NCBI GenBank assembly: GCA_002794775.1 | Contig: NBAY01000001.1 | Span: 2,294,001 to 2,358,000, forward strand | From: Porodaedalea pini | Lineage: Eukaryota > Basidiomycota > Agaricomycetes > Hymenochaetales > Hymenochaetaceae | Length of the DNA: 64,000 bases | Direction: 5' to 3' | In this document: positions 48,502-61,013 of the stretch, one piece after another | How the letters are laid out: each line of letters starts with the position of its first letter | Position numbering within the stretch: the stretch's first letter is position 1 | Translations under genes and position numbers: made by a program | Notes under the pieces: generated by a model | What the model was told of the DNA's origin: nothing | The model's input: the letters and a program-made list of their open reading frames with translations, nothing else | Database searches by the model: none

Positions 48502-51500
48502 ATGGTGGACACCATCACTGTCTTTTCTCTTAACCTTCGCAATTCCAAACCTTCTTTTGATTTTCTTTTACATGCCTTTTCTTCTACGCATTCTAGCCCT
48601 GATATTTTATGTTTCCAAGAAATCCCTATTATTCAACCCATCATTCCTTCTAAATCATCTTCCCATGGCTCTCGCCCATATCTAACACGAAATTCTGCTC
48701 CCTATATTCCTTTCTTACCCCCTGTGACTGGCAAACCGTGGTGCTGTACTTTTGTACACCCTCGCATCATCCATCGTGTTTCTATGTATAATCCTGAATC
48801 TCCCTCTTCGAACGTTTCCATCATTTCAATTTCTCGAGGGGATCTATCCCCCCTCTTACTTTGGAACGTTTACAGTTCCCCCAGCTTACATGAATTCGAG
48901 GACCTTTTTCCTTCACTCCAATTCCTTTCTAATATTTTCATGGGCGATTTTAATCGTCACTCCGACCTTTGGTCTCTTCCAGACCAATTGCTTTGACTTC
49001 TTCAATCACAATCATTTGTTGACTGGATCAACAATAATGATCTTATTGTTTGCAATCCCCCAGACCAACCGACCTTTTTCAAACGTTCTCTGAATCAGAA
49101 ATCCGTTATTGATCTTGTCATCGCATCCAATGACTACACTCCTCAACTTATGGATCACATATCCATTTCTGATCCAACCCTTGATATCTCTTCTGACCAC
49201 TTCCCTTTACGATTCTCCTTCAATGTTAATATTATGTCTGCTCCACCACAACCCTCCCTTTGTTCTATTCATTCTCAGGATCTACCCGTGTTTGTGGGGG
49301 AGTTCTGTGAATCTAAAATTTTCCCCTTTTCTCTAACAAACATTCAGACTCCTAAGGCGCTGGACGACCTACTTTTTACCTTCCAATCTTTGTTCTCCAA
49401 TTTCACTACCTTTTTCCTTTGCAAACGCAAACCCCGTTCTTATTTCAGTCCCAACATGTGGTGGACTGAAGCATGTTCAAGGCTATACTGCGCACATTGT
49501 TGCAACCCCCACCCTGAGTTGTGAGTGAGCCTAGATGTCAAAATATCCCGAGCCAAACAGGCCTTTTACGGTGCCCGTCTTCAACGATCTGATGCCCATA
49601 TCATTTGGCGCAATCAACATTTAGGTACCGCATGACACCACACCCCCATCGAAGCATTGTGTATGCCCAACAGATCATTCACTCTCACCGAAACCAACAA
49701 AGTGTCCTTGTTTCACAAGATGTTTTTTCCCTCCCTAACATCTTCACCGGAGGTGATTGCCCTTCCAGCTCTCCGCGACTTCAGGCCTCTAATGATGAGC
49801 AACATACACAATGCGCTCCAGGGTATAGACCATGAGACGAGCCCTGGCAACAGCCATATCTCGTACAAACATCTCGAGCTCCTTATTAAACACTGTGGGC
49901 ATTTTTTCATGGACCTTTTTTCCTTGTGCCTCAAGTTGGGCCATTTTCCTTTATCTTTTAAAACTTCACTCATTACTTTTATTCCCAAACCCAAATGCTC
50001 CGACTTCTCAGTCCCCAGAGCATTTCATCCTATTACCCTGGTGGATACCATCGGTAAACTTTTTGAACACATTCTATTTAACTTTCTTCAACCCTTTTTC
50101 GAAACAAACAACCTTCTTCCCGACGCTCAACACGGGTGTCAAAAACATTGCTCTTCACTCACTGCCTGTTATGAATTATTATCTTCCATTCTAAACCAAC
50201 CCTTCATGTTTTCTGGAGACTGGGCTGGCTCCGTCTTTAAGAGACACCAATATTTCATCACTTCGATCCTCACCATTGACATTCAAGGTTTTTTTGACAA
50301 TATCTCTCATAATCGCCTTCTTGACAAGCTCATCCTTTCTAACATTCACCCAAACATTATCCACGTTCTTTCCACCTGGCTCAGAGACTGGCCAATTTCC
50401 TTCCATTTCAATAATTTCTTCTCTACCCCTTTTATCAAACCTAACTGCGGCGTTCCTCAAGGGTCGCCCTTATCCCCCCTCATTTCTGTCTTTGCCACAT
50501 CAGACGTTATCACGTCCTATAACAATTGTTTTGGTCCACATCACCCCCTTTTGGCATACATGGATGACCACCTCCTTTATTTGCGTTCTCTTAGCATTCG
50601 AACAAATTTGGTTCGCCTTCGCAACCAGTTTCAATTCCTTTCTCTTCAATTTCAATCCATTGGTTTGTCCATTGACCCAGATGCCATTGAACTTTTACAC
50701 ATTCTTCCACATACGTGTTTGGCAAACATTACTTTTCGTTCCTTCTTACAGGATTCCCCTTTGTCTTCAAATGCAGTTCTATCTCTTCCAAACAACCATA
50801 CCATTCCTCCATCACGCCACCTTACTTGGCTAGGTGTTATTTTCTCTTACGACCTTTCTCCTCAGCTTCATTTTCAAGCCTGGGCCAACAAAGCCATATC
50901 CACTCTTCATCAATGTCATTTTCTTTTTAACTGGAGAAATGGCGCTTATTTTCAATACACTAGACTTTTATATTTCGGCTTAGTTCACTCTGTCGCCATC
51001 TACGGTGCCGTCCTTTTTCCTGAATCTTCCTTCATTCGCACAATTCTTCAGTGTACACAACACCTATTCTTTCATTCTATCTTCCACCAGAGCATTAAGG
51101 CCACAGTGGCAGAATCCTTTTTGTCTTGCCCCCCACTCAACCTCTTTATACGTTCCCTCTCCCAACATTTCTTGCTATCCTATTTTTCGCACTCTAACTC
51201 CAAGCCTGTTCATAACCAATATTTGGTTTCGCTCCTTCCCAATGTTACCATTCCCAAACATGTCACCTTTCCTTCTTTCACTCCCGTTCATTCTCATTTG
51301 ATTATGACTCCCGTCCCTTCGCAATCGCATTATCATATCGCCATTTGCAATTTCAATTCCTTTTTTCTACACCCCCCTCCCTATCAGTATTTCATCTTTA
51401 CAGATGGCTCGATCATCCCTGACACTGATGGCTCCTACAACAGTGGCCATGGTTTCATTATTATGCATGATCACCACGAACTCACTGTCTTTTCTTCAGC

Positions 51501-51755
51501 AGCACACTCTCGATCAAACATCTTGTTTGAAGAGCAGGAAGTGCTCATCGCAGCCATGCAACATATCTCTTCCCTCCTGGCGAAATGCTTCACACCAATA
51601 CACATTCACATTGTCACGGATTCACTTAACAGCGCACAACTCATTTTTTCTAATGATGCTCAACACGCAGAATTCATCATAACTTTCTGTCATCTCTGTG
51701 GGATCTTTCTTGCCCTTCATCACGAGGCATCACACATTACCATCCAGTGGCTCCC
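48502..51755 (+). pseudogene. LINE ORF2 (endonuclease/RT/RNase H), broken and truncated
   Basis: Endonuclease motifs: CFQEI, IFMGDFNRHSDLW and SSDHFPLRF (exonuclease-endonuclease-phosphatase fold). Reverse transcriptase (about 49780-50950): ITFIPKPK, TIDIQGFFDNISHNRLL, CGVPQGSPLSPL and active site LAYMDDHLLYL. RNase H near the end: FTDGSIIPDTDGS, LFEEQEVLIAAMQ and VTDSLNSAQ, then cut at QWLPV by the Gypsy LTR. Stops occur near 48994, 49522 and 49636, so the frame is not continuous before the RT. From 49657 the RT-RNase H frame is open for about 700 codons. Confidence 0.8.
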
Positions 51756-52196
51756 TGTTAGGACTTGAACTTTCACCTTTTCTTTTATTTTTCTTTTACC
51801 ATTTCTTTTCTTTTAATTGTCCCTTTTCATTATGTTTAATCATCTTTCCAATCATTTCCCACACTCCTTTCACATGACCTTCATTCGTTCCATTCTGCTC
51901 CCTGATATGTAATCTTAGATAATTGGGCAACCAGTTCTCATGAGGTGATCACTGTATATAAGGAAGAGGAATTGCATCTGAACACCTGTTCTGCTTTTCC
52001 TCTTACCTCCGCGACGACCTAGGTGAGACCGCGTCCCCCTCCTGTAGTAGAGTACATTGTATTAATCCTCTTACCTCCGTGACGACCTAGCCTGAGTATA
52101 GCGTGTCCCGAGTACCTGCTCGAGTATAGCACGTCCCAGATGACAGTCAGCCGAGGCCTGCCCAGTCCGAGTCGTCTCCCAGACTCCCACCTAACA
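51756..52196 (+). repeat. 5' LTR of Gypsy copy 2
   Basis: 441 bp from TGTTAGGACTT to CCACCTAACA. TATATAA at 51955-51961 is followed, 33 bases from its start, by GTTCTGCTTTT (51988-51998), the same spacing as in copy 1. The 3' LTR (59031-59329) differs at several sites (for example TAATCATCC against TAATTGTCC), so this insertion is older. Confidence 0.9.
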
Positions 52197-52197
52197 T

Positions 52198-52208
52198 AAA
52201 AGCAGAAC
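52198..52208 (+). other. Self-priming type primer site (copy 2)
   Basis: AAAAGCAGAAC one base after the LTR, complementary to 51988-51998. It is kept intact although much of the element has decayed. Confidence 0.65.
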
Positions 52209-52800
52209 CCCACCCAGGCTCATCCCCAGCGTACGTTGTTGCTGTCGACTCGCCTTCACTCAGTCTAGAGGAGCATTCCCCTCGATGGACTTGATGTGTA
52301 AACCCCCTAAACAACAACCCTCAACCCTGCCCGGACGTTTTTGGACGTTTGTGTATTACATAAACCTTCCAACCGTTTCTCACCCTGGCTCTCCACATCT
52401 CCCTTTGGTGGAGCATGCACCTGACATGGATGTGGGCAACTAGACAAGTACAAGCATCGACAACACTATCGTTTGTAATCTTACTCGGCTCCTACTGCCT
52501 TGTCATCAACTTTGCTGACGAACCCGCTCAACGTTGGCGTAACCCCAGATTGAACGCACAACCGATCCCTGTTCCTCCACCGCCATCAACATAGATATCA
52601 ATGACGAACAACAACGGGCTCTCCCCGCACCAGCACGTTGGGATCCAGACTGACCAGGCTACATCACAACCAACAACAGCGGCGTCATACACAATATCTG
52701 GTGGAGTGAGATCCGGCATGGCTGGTACTCATCAGACGAACAAGGGAGAAGAGCTAGGTGGCCCCCAGCTGCTCCATCGTCACCTGCACCGTTGACGTCT

Positions 52801-53977
52801 ATGGTCCTTCTGCCTCCGACTCCAGGCCCTTACCGTGAGACTCGGAGAGACCCATCACCACCAACCCCCCCTGAACCCTCGACGCCTACACCTGCACCAG
52901 CAATGTCAACAGGAGGTTTCAGCCAGCAACAGCTGGAACAGATCGCAGCCATTGTTCGCGGGCGCCTTCACCCACCAAGCTGCCAATGCTCCGGTCGCCC
53001 AAGCCGCTGCCCCCACCCCCAACATCGACATCGCCTGGCCACATGAATTCACTGGCAGCAATAACTACCTGGACTTCAAACGCGAGGTCCTCCTCTTTGT
53101 CTCGGCAAACCCGAGCTGGTACCCAACGTCAGAAAGTAAGATCTACGTTGCTCTCTCCTACCTAAAAGGTGGCAATGCAGCGACGTGGGCACAAAACTAC
53201 ATGGAGGAGTCAACAACAGCTGGCGTCATGACCTTCACCGACAGTTGGACAAGGTTCCAAGAGTGCCTAGACGCCTCATTCGATGACCCGAACTGGAAGG
53301 AAAAGGTGCTAGCGGAATTCCGAACCAAGGTTCAGAAGGACCTCACCGCCGACGAGTTTTTCCAGAAACTCGACGTCATCATCACGAGAGCAGGGCTGAC
53401 AGACGACAGCATCATCTGTGACTGCCTGAAGTGTGCGATGAACATCGAGGTGGTCCGTGGAGTACTAAGGTCGATGCCGGTCCCAACAACATACGACAAC
53501 TGGAAGAAGAAGGCCATCGAGATTGATCGCGGCGAGCAACAGATCTGTGCCATCCAACGAGGCTGCGCGCTACCCCCACAATGCCCGCAACAACAGCAGG
53601 CCCCACCTGCTTGCCGTCCATTTGGGACCCCGCACGTTGACAAGCATGACACGACCAGCATCACCTTCGGAGGCACCGGTCAACCGATGGACGTCTCAAT
53701 GAACGAGGCATGATGGCAACATGCATGCTGGCTCTGTGGACAAGAGGGCCACTTCTGGGACAAGTGCCCACAGGAGAAGCCGATCATCCAGCGCATGTTG
53801 GAACTGATGGCACCAGGCGAGCATCGCCTCCTTGCTGATGAACTCGGCGCGATGAAGGAATCAGCCTTCGAGGAAGTCGTAGACACTCGGAGGTCGACTG
53901 TGGAGGACTATGTGGAGGAGGAAGGCAATGATGAAGAGGTTGTCGACTTGCAGGGTTTTGCGAGTGGTCAGGCGTAG
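52801..53977 (+). pseudogene. Gag of Gypsy copy 2, broken
   Basis: ATG at 52801 starts MVLLPPTPGPYRET. One extra base near 52960 shifts the frame inside the part aligned to IVANAFAHQ of copy 1. A TGA at 53711-53713 replaces an arginine codon just before the zinc knuckle (CWLCGQEGHFWDKCP). The frame then stays open to TAG 53975-53977. The slippery heptamer GGGTTTT is at 53953-53959, with GGTCAG and CTGACC arms downstream. Confidence 0.85.
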
Positions 53978-54108
53978 CCATCAGGGCGACTGACCGAGAA
54001 GAACAAGGGACTTCGAATCTGGACTCAGTAAAATATAGTCAACCGTCTGTACAATACCTAGATGCAAACGATGTCGATGACTTTTCTGATTACGAAGCCC
54101 CCACCGGT

Positions 54109-57100
54109 GTGAACGAAAAGGACAAGTATGAGCAACTGTTCATGAGGGGAACTGGTGGATGCCAGCTGGACCTCCTCCTGAACGTTGGACACAGTGTAGT
54201 GGGTGAAGTGAGAGAGGTAGATGCGCATGCTCTCGTCGACTCAGGGTGTACAGGATTGTGCATCGACGTGAGGTCCATTGAAAGATATGGGTTGGAGACC
54301 AAGCACTACATCAGACCCCTTGCGGTGATCAATGCGGATGGCATGCACAATGAGGCTGGTTTGATTGAGAGATACGTCAACGTCGAGCTGATGATTGGAA
54401 GTCACAAGGAAAGGATCATCCTTGCGGTGACATCCCTAGCATCATCAAACATTTTCCTTGGCTACGACTGGCTTCGACGCCACAACCCAGAGGTCAACTG
54501 GAAGGCAGGTTTGATTGAATTCACCCGCTGTCCAGAGGAGTGCACAGTAGAGAAGGAGACTGTGGAGGAAATGAGGAGGGTGAGAGAAGTGCGAATGGAC
54601 AAGGCATCCTGGCCCACATATCTCAACGACTATGCCAATGTCTTCTCAGAGAAGGGATTTGAGAAGCTACCAGAACACCGCCCCTGGGACCACGTCATTG
54701 ACCTGAAACCCGACTTCAAGCCTAGCGACTGCAAGATCTATCCGCTGATGCCGACGGAACAGCAGTCGCTAAAGGACTTCCTTGAAGAGAACCTGAAGTC
54801 AGGCCGTATACAAAAGTCAATCTCACCAATGGCGTCGCCCTTCTTTTTCATCAAGAAGGCTGACAAGTCCCTACGCCCAATACAGGACTACCAGAAGCTT
54901 AATGAGGGAACAATCAAGAACAAGTACCCTCTCCCCCTCATTGACGAACTTGTCGACAAGGTCAAGAAGGCGAAGTTCATCACCAAACTTGACCTCCGAT
55001 GGGGATACTACAACATCCGGATCCGTGAAGGCAATGAGTGGAAAGCAGCTTTTTGCACGAATATGGGTCTCTTCGAGCCAACGGTCATGTTCTTTGGTCT
55101 TTGCAACGCACCGGCGACGTTCCAAGCATTCGTCAACCACATCTTCAAGGGACTGATCTATGATAACTTGATCATCATCTACCTCAACGACATCCTCATC
55201 CTCTCACAAACTCTTGAGAAACATATTGAGACGTCGAGGCGTGTCCTTCAGATCTTGCGAGAGAACGGCTTGTACCTGAAGCCGGAGAAGTGCGAGTTCG
55301 ACGCCAAGACCGTGAGGTACCTTGGACACATCATCGGCAATGGCGAGATCAGGGCTGACCTGGCAAAGACAGAGGCGATCGCAGACTGGCCAGTCCCACA
55401 AAACCTCAAACAGCTGCAACAATTCCTCGGCATGGGCAACTGGCTGCGATGGTTCATCAAGGACTACAGCAAGGTAGTCCATCCACTGATGTCACTGATG
55501 GGCAAGAAGGACTGGGTATGGGAGACCGAACAGCAGGAGGTGTTCAAGGAGTTGAGACGACGTCTCTGCTCACCTCCAGTCCTGACCATTGCCAATGACA
55601 AGGACCCTTTCCACGTCGAAGCGGACTCGTTGAACTTTGCACTTGGTGGCGTGTTGTTGCAGAAGCAGGAAGGCAAGTGGAGGGTAGTGGCCTACAGGTC
55701 AGAGGCGCTCCTGCCAGCGGAACGAAACTACGAGATCTACGACAAGGAGATGCTCGCGATCGTTTCGGCACTCAAGGAGTGGAGGCAGTACCTTCTCGGC
55801 GCCTGTCACAAGATCAAGATCTGGTCTGACCACGCCAACCTAACCTACTTCAGATTGGCACAAAAACTGAGCTATTGTCAAGCTCGCTGGCAGACAGAGC
55901 TCAAGGAATTTGACTTCCACCTCGAGCACAAGTCGGGGAAGACGATGGGCAAGGCAGACCTACTGTCATGCAAGGCAGGCTATGACAAGGGCAAGGATGA
56001 TAACGACGGAGTCATTTTCATCAAGGAGAAGTGGCTGAACTGCAGGATGGTGAGGACATTGCATAATGAGGTGGTGGAACGAGTGGGTGAAGTGCAGAGG
56101 GTGCAGGATGAGTCGGAGAGGCTGACGGGTATGACGGAAGTCAACGGATTATGGCGGATGAAGGGCAAGGTGTACGTGCCATCAACGATGAAGGAGGCCG
56201 TATTGCGGGAGTGTCACGACTCAGTACTGGCTGGACATCCGGGAGTGTCGAAGACAGTGGAACTCATCTGTCGCGATTTCTGGTGGGCGTCTATGTTCTC
56301 TGATGTCTGAGCATACGTCTAAGGATGCGACCGTTGTCAACAGACAAAAGCCTTGAGGACGTCGAGGTCGAGGCCGCTTCATCCAAATGCAGTCCCTGAA
56401 GGCCCCTGGGAAATCGTCACGGTCGACCTCATCGGAGAGCTCCCAGACTCCAAGGGACACAATGCGATCTGCGTCTTTGTGGATAGGTTCTCGAAGCAGA
56501 TGCACGCAATCCCAATGATGACGAAGTTGTCAGCAGAAGGCATGGCTCAGCTGTACCATGACCATGTCTTCTGCCTCCATGGCTTACCAAAGAAGATCAT
56601 CCATGACCAAGGCACACAGTTCGATGCGTCGATGATGAAGGAGCTGTACAAACTCCTACACATCAAAGGCAACCTGTCGACAGCGTATCACCCACAGACA
56701 GATGGTCAAATGGAACACGTTAACCAGGAGCTTGAACAGTACCTTTGACTCTTCATTGACCATCGGCAATCAGACTGGAAGGACTGGCTCCCCCTCGTGG
56801 AGTTTGTGTACAACAACCGTGAACACTCAGCGACAAAGATGTCCCCCTTCTACGCAAATACAGGACATCACCCTCTAAGCTTCGACACAATGTGAACCTC
56901 CTCTGCCAACATGTCAGCAGAAGAATTTGCGAAGCACATCAAGGAGACTCACAGCGTCATGAAGGACAACCTGGTCAAGGCAGCCGAGGACATAAAACGC
57001 TACCATGACCGGATGACAGGAATGTCGGTGGAGTACAAGGCAGGAGACAAGGTCTTCCTCGATGGGTGAAACATCAGCATGGATTCGCCGACGAAGAAGC

Positions 57101-58904
57101 TTGCGGACAAGTGGTATGGTCCCTTTGACATTATCGACAAGGTGGGAGCAAGTGCGTATAAGCTCAAGCTCCTGAAGCGATGGAAAAAAGTCCACCTGGT
57201 CTTCAACAAGGCCCTGCTGAAGCCCGCCGTTGAACCATCCTTCGAGAGCCAGAAACAACCACCACCACCGCTGTAGCGCTCGATTCACGCTTAGGCGTCA
57301 GCCGTCCCAGCATATTATCCGCTTTATTTATTACTATATACAGATACAAACCCCATAAACACAGTCAAGCACTTCGTTTCATCACCGTCTATCTTACACT
57401 TCACATTTCACGTGCTCGAATGGTCACACTCGCCCATTCAAGCATCAATATACCTTCGAAGTTCTCATATTATCCCTTAGTAACCTCATAAATATGTTCG
57501 AACACTTTCATACACCCACTCTAACACTCATACCACTTCCTATTCACACTCAAACGCTTTGTTTCCTTTATATTCATCCCATATCACACTATATACGCGC
57601 TCGAGGACTCTATCCACTTCATATTCACTTGTTTGAACGTTTGTAGCACAGCCGGATCACACAGTTGGGCTCAGGGAACACATTGGGTTCCAGCAGGGGT
57701 CGCTTGAACAGTCCTCAGGCCGCCAATGTTCAATGTATCACGCTCGAACAACCGGATTCCGTCATTCGCCGCGTTCTCCATGCGGCTCGAGCATTATTTA
57801 TCATCGTCTATCACTCCCATGATGTGCATTCATCATCATCACGCCCTTGGGGGTGTTCGGGGATGTTTGAACGGAGTTGTTTGGAGCACACGTGATAAGT
57901 TTCTTGGTTTCATTGGTCTTCTCCTTGATGTCGAACCATTATTCCCCTTCGAGTTCGTGATATATCATGTTCTCGAGTCATTCCATCCCTAACATATGAC
58001 TATTCTGACTCGAACACGCACTGCACGCAATCCTCTACCTCCGTATGTACGCTTGACGTCGGTACCGAGCTCATTTCGACTAGAGTATAAATAGTGCACA
58101 CCTTTGTACTGGTTCTAGAGAGGGAATACAGCCCCCAGTTCACTCCTCAGTACACATTTCGAGTCTGATCAGTCGTTATCATCTCCAGTTCATCCCTGCT
58201 CTGCTTTAACAAGCTTGGCCAAGCGCTCAAATAGCGCATTCGGTTCACCACATACGCTCGAAACCGATATTCCAAGTCTTCGAGCACCCGACAAACCCAA
58301 CAGGGTATCATACCTGCATACTTCCGTCACACCGCACGTTCGCTGCCTACTAAGAAGGCGCTCAATCGCATTGAGATATGTTCAGACACCTTTGAGCACC
58401 GTTTTGAGTGTGTTCGAGCGCTCGATGGGCGCCAACCAGGGATCCAAACTGTCCGGAACAGCCTGATATGGCCCTGCACCTACCTCAACTTCAGGTTTCA
58501 ATCGCTATGGTTATAGGGTCTGCGTTGGGAGCTCGATTCTGACAGAATCAAGCACTTTGGCAAAGCTTCTGAATCAGTAGAGCCATTGTCTTGAGCGTTT
58601 GGTCACTCCGTTTCTATTTGGTTGTCCCTCCTCGACTATCGAGTCACCGCAGTCTCCCTTGGGAAGAATATAGATTCGCCCTCGAGTCGACCGTATGGTC
58701 CACAAAAGAGTCTGCATCGCGATACCGCCGCCTGACATCATCGACAATGAGGAGGAGTACAAGATCGAGGAAGTTCTAGACTCACATCTGCACCGAGGAA
58801 AGCTACAGTACCTCGTCAAGTGGGTTGGCTACAACAAACCGACTTGGCAGCCCGAGATGGACTTTGGCGAGAATGCAAAGGAGGCGATCGCTGAATTCTA
58901 TTGA
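54109..58904 (+). pseudogene. Pol of Gypsy copy 2, several stops and an insertion
   Basis: Protease (ALVDSGCTGLCID), RT, RNase H and the start of integrase are open from 54109 to 56310. There are stops at 56308 and about 56321 where copy 1 has CGA codons, and others near 56746, 56893 and 57067. The RT active site reads YLND instead of YLDD (about 55180-55191), which by itself would inactivate polymerisation. Integrase continues at 56353-56748. The chromodomain (EEYKIEEVLDSHLHRGK, YLVKWVGYNKPTW) lies at about 58740-58904, after the inserted LTR-like DNA. Confidence 0.9.
57272..58723. mobile_element. 1452-bp LTR-like insertion (probable solo LTR)
   Basis: Non-coding DNA that splits the proline run of pol copy 2. 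ACCGC occurs at 57267-57271 and 58724-58728. Removing the insert and one copy restores six prolines, as in copy 1, so this is a true 5-bp target duplication. The insert starts TGTAGCGCTC and ends TCGCGAT. It carries a TATAAATA box at 58086-58093 and no gene, as expected of a long solo LTR. The 3' end is not a standard CA, so a non-autonomous element of another kind is possible. Confidence 0.65.
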
Positions 58905-59030
58905 AAACACCCCGGCACCCCTCGAAAACTTGAAATCCCTTGTCAACACCTCCATCCACTCTTTGTCGATACCAAGCCAAACGACCTCGATCTTGGTTGG
59001 TCGGGACGCCCAACCTTGAGGGGGGGGTAA

Positions 59031-59329
59031 TGTTAGGACTTGAACTTTCACCTTTTCTTTTATTTTTCTTTTACCATTTCTTTTCTTTTAATCATCCCTT
59101 TTCATTATGTTTAATCATCTTTCCAATCATTTCCCACACTCCTTTCACATGACCTTCATTTGTTCCATTCCGCTCCCTGATATGTAATCTTAGATAATTG
59201 GGCAACCGGTTCTCATGAGGTGATCGCTGTATATAAGGAAGATGAATTGCATCTGAACACCTGTTCTGCTTTTCCTCTTACCTCCACGACGACCTAGGTG
59301 AGACCGCATCCCCCTCCTGTAGTAGAGTA
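59031..59329 (+). repeat. 3' LTR of Gypsy copy 2, truncated by insertion
   Basis: Starts TGTTAGGACTT after the G-run and matches the 5' LTR for 299 bp. It then switches after GTAGTAGAGTA to AGGTAGGGGAAAG, the end of the next transposon. The missing part corresponds to 52055-52196 of the 5' LTR. Confidence 0.9.
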
Positions 59330-59496
59330 AGGTAGGGGAAAGATAAACTCAACAAGCTAAGTCACATCACAGTCACGGACCCTGATTACCCCATTAGGAA
59401 GGACCCTGAGGCCAAAATTGCAAGTACAGATTATTTTATTTTTTTTGGCAAAGCAAAGGCAAGTTATAAAATTGTCTAGAGTATAAGTAAATTAGA

Positions 59497-61013
59497 TGCC
59501 TGCTCTATCCAGTTCTTCCATAATTGTGGTATTCAATGTCCTGTGACCATGATATCTTCTGTTAACCCATTGTGCTTGGATCCCATTCAAACCACGGCGA
59601 TATGCATCCATGAATTGAGCTGACCGGTCTGCAAACCTAAGTCATATAAAAAATCAGCATTATAGGATGCAAAAACACAAAATAAAACAGAGAGAGACAG
59701 AAGGAGCTCACTTTTTAAAAAGCTCTAAAGGGATAGAGTCAAGACAGAGCTTGATATTCTGCTCCATTTCCTGTTCATTAGATGTCCGAGGTAGCATGCA
59801 GTAATAATACTTTGCCTTTCCCCAACATTGCTCAATAAAATTGAGCTCACAGTGGAATTTGGGATAGAAAATTGCTTTATGCCCACACCGTCCAATGTAC
59901 TCTTCAAGTGCAGACTTCTGGTTACAAAAATCAGGCTGGTTGAAAAGAATGCGCCTGCAGCAACAAGATGCACTCTCACTGGTATTTTCGCATTTAAAGT
60001 TCTTGCATTGTGAAAGCTTTCCCTGAACATTAATACCGCACTCAGTCAGAATCTGCTCCATGCCTTTGAACTCTCCAGGGTGGTGAGATGGTCCAGGGGA
60101 AAATAGAGAGGTTGAGGCATGCCATTCGGAAGCTGACCAGGTCGCATACCATCCTTAGGTGCTCGCTCGCCCTTCCAACCTGAACCTTTTGGCATGTAGT
60201 GAGCTGAGAGTGCATCCTCTGCATGCTTTTGATGAGTAGTTGCATTATCAAAAGCAAATAGTGCAACGCAGCCTGGAAAACGATCCTCAAAAATATCAAT
60301 TGTGGTTTCAATTTGTGCCATGATATTTTCATGCCCAAAATATCCCTCCCTATTCTTTCTGGCTTTGAAGATAATGCGAGCCTCATGAGATCTGTATAAT
60401 AAAAATAATTCAGGAAATAATGTTTGGAAAACATTTGAGAAACTCACCCATCAGACGACTTGAGCCACCCAGCTTCAGGAGTACAGAAATCTGACACCAT
60501 AATTGAAGTGCCTTCACCCTTTGTTCGCGGCTTTGTGGTGGCATCTTTATGTGTCCATTGTAGATCTTGCTGGTCGTTCATATAGAATGTGGATTCATCA
60601 TGAGTCATGAGAATAAGTCGCTCTTGTGATGGGTTGCGGACGTGATCGAAAGACATGCTCCTTTCAAGCTCTGCCCAAAGAGGCAGAAATACACACTGGC
60701 GGTAAAAAATGACATCCTCTCGTTCATGCCCATCAACATACATCCCTTTAGGAGCCTTGGTGTATCGGTAATCCATGGCATTCAGCCATTTTCGTGCAGT
60801 ATGAATTGTAACAGGCTTTGAACAACCAAGGCAAGAGAGTATACTGGGAAGGTTCAAATAGGCTTGGACATCAAATGGCAATAGGTAGTCTTTTTTAAGG
60901 CTTTGAAGGTGCAAGTGAATCTCCATCACAAAATCTTCATCATTGATAATTGACTTCTTCCAGATGCCATAAAGATTTATGGGCAAAAAACGGTGATCTT
61001 GGAGGTGCTTTCA
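59497..61013 (-). pseudogene. DDE transposase (IS630/mariner-like), one in-frame stop
   Basis: Typical of the agaricomycete transposase family often annotated as DDE endonuclease. Reading 5' to 3' on the minus strand: EDFVMEIHLHLQSL, TIHTARKWLNAMDYRY (helix-turn-helix-like), LILMTHDESTFYMNDQ with the first catalytic Asp, GTSIMVSDFCTPE, then, after an intron near 60440-60395, CVALFAFDNATTHQKHAEDAL with the second Asp, a CCCRR cluster and HCELNFIEQCWGKAKYY with the third acidic residue, and WVNRRYHGHRTLNTTI near the end. A TGA at 61011-61013 separates it from its N-terminal part (VAGRGTHLACNIRSWV-stop-KHLQDHRFLP), which lies in the same frame. Arginine (CGA) is the likely original. The right half is otherwise open. 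Confidence 0.8.

Larger units (their letters stand above)
46190..51755 (+). mobile_element. Degenerate non-LTR (LINE) retrotransposon, 3' end cut
   Basis: Two-ORF non-LTR element. ORF1 carries zinc-binding cysteine motifs. ORF2 carries an endonuclease, reverse transcriptase and RNase H. The 5' boundary is approximate. At 51756 the RNase H coding region is interrupted by Gypsy copy 2, so the LINE 3' end is not visible in this window. Several stops and frame changes show it is not active. Confidence 0.85.
51756..59329 (+). mobile_element. Decayed Ty3/Gypsy element (copy 2), nested in the LINE
   Basis: Same family as copy 1 by LTR ends (TGTTAGGACTTGAAC), primer site, gag, frameshift signal, pol and purine tract. 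Its coding parts carry several stops and many Arg to Cys, Trp, His or Gln changes typical of CpG loss. It is itself interrupted by an LTR-like insertion (57272-58723), and its 3' LTR ends abruptly at 59329 where a mariner-type element starts. The left flank CTCCC (51751-51755) is the presumed target copy; the right copy should lie beyond the window. Confidence 0.9.
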
